64,000 bases of DNA from Oxynema aestuarii AP17 (lineage in GTDB: Bacteria; Cyanobacteriota; Cyanobacteriia; Cyanobacteriales; Laspinemataceae): assembly GCF_012295525.1 (NCBI RefSeq), contig NZ_CP051167.1:2852001-2916000 (forward strand). Reading direction: 5' to 3'. The translations under genes and the position numbers were made by a program. Below are positions 56,647 through 64,000 of this stretch, in pieces. The first letter of the stretch is position 1. Each line of letters begins with the position of its first letter. A model generated the notes under the pieces. That model worked only from the letters and a program-made list of their open reading frames with translations. It ran no database searches and was not told where the DNA came from.

Positions 56647-56692
56647 CTCAGTTCTGGGATAATCCATTGCCGATCGAGCGACGAAGACGCAA

Positions 56693-57526
56693 TTAATGGC
56701 GATCGCCAGTATGAGAGCGGCGATCGGCATCAATTTGTTTGACTGCGCGAATTAAATGTTTCAATAAAGGTTTAATTTTTTCTTGATTGTCCGATTCGAG
56801 TCGTTCGACTTTTCGATCTAAAGTTTGGAGGCGATCGTCGGCGAGTGGAGAAGCGAAGGAATCGGCAGGGGTTTCTAAAAAAATAACGCGATCGCGCAAA
56901 TCGTCTAAACCATTGGCGAGAGTTGCCAGATCTCCTTGTAGCCGTTCGACTTCCAGGGTTTCCGGATGGCTGGGATGGGATAAAACTTGTTCTCGGATGG
57001 CTTGAATTTCGCGATCGAAATTCGCTTGCATTTGGCTGAAATTCGCATCAGTTTGGTCGCGCAAGCGGACGATCGCCCGTCTGAGAATTGCCAATTCTTC
57101 CCGTAAACTTTCCGCTTTTAACGGATCGTTGTTGGCAATGCGAGCTTCTAATTCTGCTTGCATTTTAACGAGGGCTTCGCTAATGCGAACGGTCGTCCCT
57201 TCTAAATCGGCGACGCGCTCTTCTGGCGGTAATTTTTCCAAAGAAGCGTGCAGGGATTCGACGACGCGATGAATGTCGGCGATCGCGGCGCGATGCTGCT
57301 CGTTCATGTAATCTTCAAGACGATTGCGTTTGAGCAGATTAACACCGATCGCCAACGTCAGAGGAGTCGCCGCAAACAACACCTGACCGGACAATCCCGC
57401 GACAATCGAACCGACGGCGGATCCGATCAGGGTGGCGTATTCTGCCAACTCGATGCGATCGCGCCCGTTGAGTTGTTCGATCCAAGGATTGGATTGATGG
57501 TGGCGGTCAATTTTTTGAATAGTCAT
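56693..57526 (-). CDS. Coiled-coil protein with two hydrophobic segments
   Basis: The preferred ATG at 57526 gives 277 residues (an upstream in-frame TTG would add four). An N-terminal part with a Gly/Ala-rich hydrophobic region (about 20-55: ATLIGSAVGSIVAGLSGQVLFAATPLTLAIGVNLL) could form a hairpin membrane anchor. The rest is a long acidic coiled-coil (about 75-270) with many Leu/Glu/Arg heptads. I do not recognise a named family; similar cyanobacterial proteins are described only as hypothetical. It is encoded leftward and alone between the GH116 and SLH genes. Confidence 0.78.
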   Translation of the reverse strand: MTIQKIDRHHQSNPWIEQLNGRDRIELAEYATLIGSAVGSIVAGLSGQVLFAATPLTLAIGVNLLKRNRLEDYMNEQHRAAIADIHRVVESLHASLEKLPPEERVADLEGTTVRISEALVKMQAELEARIANNDPLKAESLREELAILRRAIVRLRDQTDANFSQMQANFDREIQAIREQVLSHPSHPETLEVERLQGDLATLANGLDDLRDRVIFLETPADSFASPLADDRLQTLDRKVERLESDNQEKIKPLLKHLIRAVKQIDADRRSHTGDRH

Positions 57527-57794
57527 AGGGAAGCACAATCAAACAATTGGTCTCGAATCGATCGTAAGCGATCGCGTCGGGCGATCGCTACTGTTTTCAT
57601 TTTTAGGCAATCAGAAAAATTCCGCAAAAATCCAGTCTTCTCCGACCCGATGCTCGCTCAAGTTCCCATGAAAATCGATCCTCTGCCATTAAAAGACTGG
57701 CCAACCGCATCGTTCGTTTCCGAATCGTCCCGGTTGACCAGTCGCAGAGGAGGAAATAAAGGCTCAAATTGTAAAAGGCTTTGCAAAAATATCC

Positions 57795-59012
57795 CTAACG
57801 TTTGACACAATTAATCATGCGTAACGTCGCTGCTGCCGCGTAGTTACGCAACGCAGGATTGTTCGGATAAAATCGGCTACCACTTTCGTTATACGCCGAA
57901 GCGACGTTGCAATAAGACGACATTTGACTGACGAGGGAATCAGCCCAGTGACCGGACGTATCCGAAAACTGCATGGTGGAAGTGGTCGATTCGAGAGTAG
58001 AACTCTGACCGCGCAGACTCTTGCCATATTCCGCCGCGCGACGTAAAACGGCCATCATTTCGGCGCGGGTGACGGGTTCGGAGGGGCGGAAACTGCCATC
58101 GCGGTAGCCACTGACGATATTGTTGTTCTTCGCCCATTGAATTTTGGCCGCACTCCAGCGCGAGGCTTCCACATCGTAGAAGGGACGAGTCGTCATACTG
58201 CTGGGGATAGAGATATTGGCGCCCTCAATATTTTGCAGGGCTTCGAGGACGAGGGAGACGAGTTGTTCGCGGGTGACGGAATTGAGAGGACGGAAGGTAT
58301 TGTCTTCGCGGAACCCGGCGACGAAGCCCATGTTGACCGCTTCCTCGATTTCTCGGGCGTAGATATCGCCGCGAACGTCGGGGAAGGTGTATGTCGGCGT
58401 CGGGGTCGGCGTCGGGGTCGGCGTCGGTCTGCTTCCGGAGGATCCGATCGGTTGGGCGAGGGCGGTTAAGGATTGGTCGTTGGTGAAATAGACGTGCCCG
58501 AGGGTTTGACCTTGATAGGTACGCTTGGCAAAGCGCCAACCGGGATCCAGTTGAATTTTGGCAAAGCCGGTAGTGGTGCCATTGGTGCGTCCGATGACCA
58601 TTTCTTGGCGATCGAAATCGTCCACGGCGACGAGAAGTATGTCGCCGCCGCGTTTGACGACGCGCAGGGCGTAGCGAATGCCTACGTCTTGACCGCCGAC
58701 CCGGACGGAATAGCCGTTGGCGTCGGTGCCGCGACCGCAAATTCCGGTAAAGTCGAAGTTGATTAGGAGGGGATTGACGATCGTGGGGTTGTCGCCGCTT
58801 TCACTCCAGCAGGAGCGCGCGTCGGAGATTTGCTCGATCACTAAGAGTTTGTGCGCTCTACCGCCCATGAAGGGTTGGGCGACGGCGATAAAGCGGTTTT
58901 GTTGGACTTCTCTTTGTCCGAACGTTGCCGCTACGGAGGGGGCAATGGGGGCGATCGCCGAAAGAGTGGCCGTTGCTAAAGCAGCAATTTTAAGACGAAG
59001 TGAAGTTTTCAT
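57795..59012 (-). CDS. DUF3747 and SLH-domain surface protein
   Basis: This 405-residue exported protein has a signal peptide (residues 1-28, cut after SVAA). A DUF3747 domain follows (FGQREVQQNRFIAVAQPF, WSESGDNPTIVNPLLINFDFTGICGR), then a TPTPTPTP linker and three SLH repeats from about 210. SLH repeats normally bind pyruvylated cell-wall polymers or, in cyanobacteria, anchor outer-membrane proteins to peptidoglycan. The function of DUF3747 is unknown. The gene stands alone, leftward, with a 1.1-kb gap on its right side. Confidence 0.92.
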   Translation of the reverse strand: MKTSLRLKIAALATATLSAIAPIAPSVAATFGQREVQQNRFIAVAQPFMGGRAHKLLVIEQISDARSCWSESGDNPTIVNPLLINFDFTGICGRGTDANGYSVRVGGQDVGIRYALRVVKRGGDILLVAVDDFDRQEMVIGRTNGTTTGFAKIQLDPGWRFAKRTYQGQTLGHVYFTNDQSLTALAQPIGSSGSRPTPTPTPTPTPTYTFPDVRGDIYAREIEEAVNMGFVAGFREDNTFRPLNSVTREQLVSLVLEALQNIEGANISIPSSMTTRPFYDVEASRWSAAKIQWAKNNNIVSGYRDGSFRPSEPVTRAEMMAVLRRAAEYGKSLRGQSSTLESTTSTMQFSDTSGHWADSLVSQMSSYCNVASAYNESGSRFYPNNPALRNYAAAATLRMINCVKR

Positions 59013-60118
59013 AATCTTGGGTAGACCTGCTGTAGTGGATAAATGCTTCCTGGCATGTTTTTATTTTGGGGAACGATTGGCAAAAAACCCGAGAACGTTG
59101 TTAGGGTTTGGCAACTGTCCTGTAGGGGACTTTACCAGGACAAAAGCGAGAAAATCTAGCTTGATGGGTCACAAAGCTATTAAAAATCTATAAAGAGTAT
59201 CGACTTCGGGGAAGACGGCGCGGGGGAGTGACACGCACTCGCACGGGTTGGGTACTCGTCCAGTTGTGCAACTGTCTGTGATGACCGGTGGGGACGGGGG
59301 AGGATCCCGGGCGATCGCTTCCCTAGGGGGCCGCTAGGGCAGCCGATCGCCATTCGCCCGAGGGAAAGTTGGGACTGGAGATGGCAGTTACCGATCGTGG
59401 CGTTGCGGTAAACTTGGGGTAAACTTAAAATCCTTCCATTACAGAACTCGAACGATCTGATGCGGTACAGTGCCGATCCCCCTATCCCCCCTTCGCCCCC
59501 CTTTCAAAGGGGGATTTCGGGGGGAACGAGGAAAGTCCCCTTTTTTAAGGGGGATTTAGGGGCATCTAAATCTCTTGCAGAGCAGAGGAAAATGCTGTAT
59601 GCGTTCGTCACTCTTTCGGAAACAATGCTAAAAATTTCAATAGCAGCAATAAACGAAGGGGCCCGATTTTTGACTGGTGACCCTCAATCTGGGAAAGCGG
59701 GAGGGAAGGCTGGACTGTGACGAGTGGCGTTAGTGCGCTCGGATCGAGTCATTCGGATCTTGAGATTTAAGGATTAGAATTGTAGGAGAATGCGGGACGA
59801 CCACCTGCACGGCAGGGGCGATCGTTCCCCGAGGGCGATCGCGCAGTTCTGATTTTGAACAATGGCGTGCTGCGTTCCAATTCTCCCAAATCCTTTACGA
59901 ACCGAACTTCCTAAACGGCTATTGGCACTCAAACATCTGTGCTTAAAACCATGAATCTATAAATCTACTGCCAGTCGGTGACGCCTCCTCAAGGCGTTGA
60001 GATTTTTTCCGTTACAAATTTTGACCGTTAATTGTGCAAAGGCGATCGACTCGACCTATGTACAATCGGTACAGACCCTAACCTGTTAACGAACAGCTTT
60101 CATAATCACTAAACGCCT
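59013..60118. other. Long intergenic region upstream of infC
   Basis: This 1.1-kb gap has no gene that I can support. The left part is AT-rich near the SLH gene promoter. At 59218-59420 it is GC-rich, with a strong hairpin CCCTAG-loop-CTAGGG (59321-59339). The MITE-like copy B is at 59466-59599. The remainder up to infC is unremarkable. A small stable RNA is possible at 59218-59420, but it does not resemble RNase P RNA, 6S or SRP RNA as I know them. Confidence 0.5.
59466..59599 (+). mobile_element. TA-flanked MITE-like element, copy B (134 bp)
   Basis: The element starts TACAGTGCCGATCCCCC and ends GGAAAATGCTGTA, with TA at both ends and partial terminal inversion (TACAG). Internal runs CCCCCTTCGCCCCCCTTTCAAAGG and AGTCCCCTTTTTTAAGG form hairpins. 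It is the shorter relative of copy A at 47680-47843, in inverted orientation, and non-coding. Confidence 0.75.
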
Positions 60119-60649
60119 GTGATTGACAAAAGACACTACAATCGGGACGTCCCCCAAATCAACGAAAGAATTCGGTTTCCCAAGATTCGCGCGATCGATA
60201 CCGACGGAAGCCAAATGGGGATTATAACGCCGCAAGAGGCGCTACGAATTGCCCAAGAAAAAGAATTGGACTTGGTGTTGGTCAGCGATAAAGCCGATCC
60301 CCCCGTTTGCCGAATCATGGATTATGGCAAATACAAGTTCGAGCAAGAGAAAAAGAGGAAAGAGGCTAAGAGAAAGCAGCACGCGGCTGAAGTTAAAGAA
60401 GTGAAGATGCGCTACAAGATTGAGGAACACGATTACAACGTGCGTCTTTCTCAAGCGCAGCGCTTCCTCAAATCTGGGGATAAGGTGAAAGCCACGGTGA
60501 TGTTCCGAGGTCGGGAGATTCAACATAGCGACTTGGCAGAAACGTTGCTCAATCGCATGGCGACTGACTTAAAAGAATTGGCCGAGGTTCAGCAAGGCCC
60601 CAAACGAGAGGGTCGCAGCATGATGATGTTGCTGTCTCCGAAGAAGTAA
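60119..60649 (+). CDS. infC: Translation initiation factor IF-3
   Basis: IF-3 binds the 30S subunit and checks start codons. The 176 residues show the N-domain signature [23 protein letters not shown], the helix linker rich in Lys/Arg, and the C-domain ([18 protein letters not shown]). The start is a GTG at 60119. An in-frame TAA lies nine bases before it and no ATG occurs until residue 33, so a non-ATG start (GTG, or the ATT next to it) is certain. Non-ATG starts for infC are known from other bacteria, where they serve autoregulation. Confidence 0.96.
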   Translation: MIDKRHYNRDVPQINERIRFPKIRAIDTDGSQMGIITPQEALRIAQEKELDLVLVSDKADPPVCRIMDYGKYKFEQEKKRKEAKRKQHAAEVKEVKMRYKIEEHDYNVRLSQAQRFLKSGDKVKATVMFRGREIQHSDLAETLLNRMATDLKELAEVQQGPKREGRSMMMLLSPKK

Positions 60650-61299
60650 GGTCGGGTAAAGCCGGGTAAAGCCGGAAGCGAAGGCGGACGATCGCGGTCG
60701 GGACTGGCGCCAGGAGCCGATCGCGATCGCCGCCGTTTCCGAGGATCGAAATTGCAGGGGTCGAGGGTTTGCAGGGATCTCCAAGTTTTCTTGTGGGGGT
60801 CTCTTGTCCGATGGCGATCGCCCGGTGGCGTAGGGCGGCTGGAGTCGCGACCTGTATCGGCGGGATCGGTCGTGAATATGCATTTGCCAACGGATAAGGT
60901 TATGGTGGAGTCAAGTGACCGGAGCCAGGAGGCGATCGGAAACGTAGAACTGAACTGGCAAAGCTTGTAGGAATCGCAGAACAAGAAAAAGTGTTAAGAA
61001 CGGCTCGAACACGGCCAACAACTTATTAAACTCTTTAACAGTCATCCGCTTACTCGGATGTTGAATTTACCGCCAGATGCAGGTTACTCGAAATCGTGAC
61101 CTCAAGAAGATCGGTAGTTTATCGGAACCAGGGAGATTGAGGGAGCTATAAAACCCCATCCTCAAAAACGAGCGAGTCGTCCAGACGAGCAATGTTTGAG
61201 GGCGGGGATACAGGAATTAAGTGGGGAAGGGTGTCAATGCGATCGGCCTGATTTCGCATTCGATCGGGGACAATCTACACGAGGATAAACCGTCGCTGC
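60650..61299. other. Intergenic region downstream of infC
   Basis: This 650-bp gap starts with a GGGTAAAGCC pair of repeats (60655-60675). A frame of about 70 codons (60752-60970) ends in NVELNWQSL, but it has no ribosome binding site I trust. In another frame the sequence continues open, so a frameshifted small gene is not excluded. No terminator of infC was found with confidence. Confidence 0.4.
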
Positions 61300-64000
61300 A
61301 TGGAACTTAAAGATCGGCAGTCAACCAAGAGTCGAGTCGCTCAAGGCTTGCTTCAATGGGTCAATCTCCGCCCGGAAGAAGGAGAGCGAACGTGGCTGAT
61401 GTTTGCGTTTTATACCTTAACTTCAGTCGGACTGCTGTGGTTGGAAGCGAGTACGGTCGGTTTGTTCCTCGACGAATACGGGGCCAGTTCCCTGCCGTGG
61501 ATTTATATTGCCGGGGCGGCGATCGGCAGTAGTTTGGGCTTTTTGTATTCTTGGTTACAGAAAATTTTGCCGTTGCGGCGGGCGATCGTGGCGATCGCCT
61601 GTTTGATGGCCGCCCCGTTACTCTTATTTCGCGTCGGATTAGCCGTGGCGGCGGTCGCCAGCATCACCGTTTTCCTGATGCGCTTGTGGATGGATGCGTC
61701 TTACGTCCTCAACGACCTCAACACCTCGATTACCGCCAACCAACTCTTTAACATCCGCGAAATCAAGCGGACTTACCCAATTATCAGTAGCGGGATTTTA
61801 CTCGCCGACGTGATCAGTGGTTTTTCACTCCCCGCGCTGATCGAATTTGTCGGCTTAAAAAACGTCACCTTGATGTCCTGTGCGATGATGGGATTGGGGG
61901 CGTTTATTCTGTTTTATCTGAGTCAGTCTTACCAACAAGCTTTTCCCGACGCTCCCCGGCGACGCCTACAGGAAAACCAACAAGATTACACCAACAGGCG
62001 CTTGGCCGGACCGTTAAAACAATATGCGATTCCTTTATTTGCCTTTTTTATTCTGGCGGAAGCTCTATATTTATTAGTTGATTTTCAATTTTTAAGCGAA
62101 CTGGAACAACAAGCCCCAGAAGGTCAAAGCTTGGCGATCGGGATTGCCAGCTTTCTCGGACTATTTAACGGGGTTTTGGGAATTTTTGAATTGGCGATGC
62201 AGTGGTTTGTCTCCAGTCGGTTGATCGAACGGGTGGGGGTGTTTGCGGCGGCGATGATTTTGCCCGGATGCTTGTGCGCGATCGGTTTAGTTTCGCTGAC
62301 TCAACTGCTGCCCTTTTTCTGGGGTCTCGTCGCCCTCAAATTTATCGAAGAACTGCTGCAATATACCCTGATTGAAGGGACCGGTCCGGTATTGTTTCAA
62401 CCCTTACCCGACAGCATTCGCAGTAACATCCAGGCGATGGTCAACGGCATTGCCGAGCCGATTTCGACCGGGGTAGCGGGTCTGATGATTTTAACCACGA
62501 TCGCGTTGTGTAACTTTTTCTTGCCCGACGCCAGCGCCCAAGAACAGACGGACATTCAAGGATTGTTTTTCGTACTGGCGATCGTGCTGTTGGGTTTGGG
62601 CTGGTTGTTCGTGGTTTGGATTTTGCGATCGCGCTACTTGGGTTTGCTCGTCTCCAGTGCCGAACGCGGACGCTTTGGGGTCTCTGACGTCGATATGCGC
62701 GCCTTCAAACGCACGATCGTCGAAACCCTCGAACAAAGCGGTCGGGAAGAAGACAAGCGATCGTGTATCGAACTGCTCACCCAAATCGACCCGGAAAACG
62801 TCGGCGACGTTCTCGCACCCCTGCTGGTCAATCTCACCCCCGCCTTACAACGGCAAAGCCTGGAAGAAATGCTCAGGCGACCCAATCCGACGTATAAAAA
62901 CTACGTCGAACAGCTCGTCGAACGCCCGTCTTCCACAGAAGTGTTGGCCCTGGCGTTGCGCTATATCTGGCTGACCGAAGCGGACCTCGATATCGAAACC
63001 TTACGCCCCTATCTCGATTCGGCAGTGGATCCGGTCGTGCGCGGGACGGCGGCTTCGCTGATCATGCGCCGGGGCAACCGCGAACAAAAAGCCGAAGCGA
63101 CGAATACCTTGCGGCGAATGCTCACGAATAAAGACGAGCAGGAACGGATTATGGGCTGTCGCGCCCTCGGAGAAGCGGATTACTTGCAGGGATTGCGGCT
63201 GTACATTCCCAATTTGCTCCAGGACGAATCGTTGCGAGTGCGCTGCGCCCTGTTAGAGGTGATTGCGGCGACCCGGTTTGAGGAATATTACCCGTCGTTG
63301 CTGCGCGGTTTGTATTATAAGTCCACGCGAGATTCGGCGATGCGGGCGTTGGTGCGTTTGGATAACGAGATTATCGATCGCCTCGTGGCGTTGGCAGAGG
63401 ACATTCACAAGCCCGATTTAGTGCGAATGCACGCTTGGATGGCCTTGGGACAGATCGGGACCATCGAAGCTCTCGATTCGCTGATCGGTCATTTGATCGC
63501 CAGTTGGGGGACGACGCGGCGCAATATTTTGCGAATTTTATTGAAAATGCCCAGAGAATCGGGAATTGAGGGGGTTCTCGATCGCCTCGGACGCAGTGGG
63601 GTCGAAATGCTGATCGACCAAGAGTTAATGTTTATGGGTCAAATTTATGCGACCCTCAACGATTTGACCAAAGACCGGGTGCGCGGACGGGAAGCGAAGT
63701 TGTTACGCAGTGCCTTGCACGATTTGATTGCCGACGCGATCGATCGCCTGTTTTTGTTGATGAAGTTTCTTTATCCTTTCGGTTCGATTCAGGCGGCAGC
63801 GTTCAATCTTAAGTCTGGCGTGCGATCGAATATGGCCAGAGGGCTCGAAATCTTGGATAATACCCTGGATATCCCCAGCAAACGTATTGTCCTGTCGGTT
63901 TTAGACCGCCACTCGGATCTGGAGAAGTTGCAAACACTTTCCGACTTGTTTGCTTATGAAACAATGTCGCCGAGCGATCGCCTGCGTCGCTTGGTGGAAT
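61300..64000 (+). CDS. Nucleotide-translocase-like membrane protein with HEAT-like repeats (runs off window)
   Basis: This partial gene of 900 codons continues past the window end. Its start ATG at 61300 has GAGGA about 14 bases upstream. The first 450 residues hold about 12 hydrophobic helices in the pattern of ATP/ADP-type (Npt1/NTT) translocases or other MFS transporters. From about 470 the protein is soluble and helical (RPSSTEVLALALRYIWL, GCRALGEADYLQGL, RVRCALLEVIAATR), with HEAT-like repeats. Cyanobacterial relatives, as I recall, often end in a cyclic nucleotide-binding domain, which would lie beyond the window. Transport substrate is unknown. Confidence 0.85.
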   Translation, partial: MELKDRQSTKSRVAQGLLQWVNLRPEEGERTWLMFAFYTLTSVGLLWLEASTVGLFLDEYGASSLPWIYIAGAAIGSSLGFLYSWLQKILPLRRAIVAIACLMAAPLLLFRVGLAVAAVASITVFLMRLWMDASYVLNDLNTSITANQLFNIREIKRTYPIISSGILLADVISGFSLPALIEFVGLKNVTLMSCAMMGLGAFILFYLSQSYQQAFPDAPRRRLQENQQDYTNRRLAGPLKQYAIPLFAFFILAEALYLLVDFQFLSELEQQAPEGQSLAIGIASFLGLFNGVLGIFELAMQWFVSSRLIERVGVFAAAMILPGCLCAIGLVSLTQLLPFFWGLVALKFIEELLQYTLIEGTGPVLFQPLPDSIRSNIQAMVNGIAEPISTGVAGLMILTTIALCNFFLPDASAQEQTDIQGLFFVLAIVLLGLGWLFVVWILRSRYLGLLVSSAERGRFGVSDVDMRAFKRTIVETLEQSGREEDKRSCIELLTQIDPENVGDVLAPLLVNLTPALQRQSLEEMLRRPNPTYKNYVEQLVERPSSTEVLALALRYIWLTEADLDIETLRPYLDSAVDPVVRGTAASLIMRRGNREQKAEATNTLRRMLTNKDEQERIMGCRALGEADYLQGLRLYIPNLLQDESLRVRCALLEVIAATRFEEYYPSLLRGLYYKSTRDSAMRALVRLDNEIIDRLVALAEDIHKPDLVRMHAWMALGQIGTIEALDSLIGHLIASWGTTRRNILRILLKMPRESGIEGVLDRLGRSGVEMLIDQELMFMGQIYATLNDLTKDRVRGREAKLLRSALHDLIADAIDRLFLLMKFLYPFGSIQAAAFNLKSGVRSNMARGLEILDNTLDIPSKRIVLSVLDRHSDLEKLQTLSDLFAYETMSPSDRLRRLVE

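Larger units (their letters stand above)
56264..56692. other. Intergenic region with large palindrome and a small reading frame
   Basis: This gap of about 430 bp lies between the GH116 start and the end of the coiled-coil gene. It has a perfect 32-bp palindrome at 56282-56313 and a small ORF of 27 codons at 56563-56646. No other gene is visible. A TACAAT on the minus strand near 56271 could be a -10 box for GH116. Confidence 0.5.

Noticed and set aside
60752-60970. A 72-codon frame after infC ending in NVELNWQSL
   Set aside because: No clear ribosome binding site and nothing recognisable; a frameshifted small gene cannot be excluded, so it is only mentioned in the region entry.

Overview
This window is cyanobacterial chromosome. 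The psaB-psaA pair (photosystem I core), the abundance of the palindrome GCGATCGC (the cyanobacterial HIP1 repeat), WD40-fused Ser/Thr kinases, a YbjN-like protein, a DUF3747-SLH protein, a PilT2-type ATPase and a KaiB-like protein all agree on this. The many short tandem heptamer-like repeats and small palindromic elements between genes suggest a filamentous, non-minimal genome. The sequence does not let me name the genus.

Layout. 1-6.2 kb: a remnant-bearing spacer, then a leftward three-gene cluster (one-TM coiled-coil protein, WD40 kinase, WD40 kinase with an altered DFG motif). 6.7-13.9 kb: a Deg/HtrA protease, an LPLAT acyltransferase, a zinc-ribbon membrane protein, a YbjN-like protein, a pentapeptide-repeat membrane protein, folK, a copper-chaperone-like protein and a Nudix hydrolase. 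14-17.2 kb: a third WD40 kinase and mutY. 17.3-26.6 kb: a leftward glycan cluster in the order galE, methyltransferase, AsnB-like, FkbM-like, two GT4 glycosyltransferases, HepA/MsbA-like ABC exporter. The exporter carries a C-terminal tail resembling a histidine-kinase dimerisation helix with Tyr in place of His.

26.7-31 kb: a small conserved protein, gloB, rplI and dnaB. dnaB is interrupted at its P-loop by a 305-residue intein. 31-38.1 kb: a leftward sugar group with a GH65 phosphorylase fused to beta-phosphoglucomutase, sucrose synthase, a small zinc-ribbon protein and a GT4 transferase. These could link sucrose to NDP-glucose and beta-glucose-1-phosphate to glucose-6-phosphate. 38.9-45.1 kb: an SGNH hydrolase with a LysM-like end, a small exported protein, then psaB and psaA with a terminator and a long leader. 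45.9-52.9 kb: an acidic lipoprotein, a CNT nucleoside transporter, a Pro/Thr-rich exported protein, a KaiB-domain protein and pilT2. 53-53.8 kb: decayed mobile-element sequence. 53.8-64 kb: a GH116 glycosidase, a coiled-coil protein, a DUF3747-SLH protein, infC, and a nucleotide-translocase-like membrane protein with HEAT-like repeats that runs off the window end.

No tRNA, rRNA or CRISPR array was recognised by eye. The most interesting points are the DHp-like tail on the exporter, the GFG pseudokinase-like paralogue, the intein in dnaB, the KaiB fusion, the GH65-PGM fusion beside sucrose synthase, and two families of mobile-looking repeats. One of those repeats supplies the last codons of the Nudix gene.
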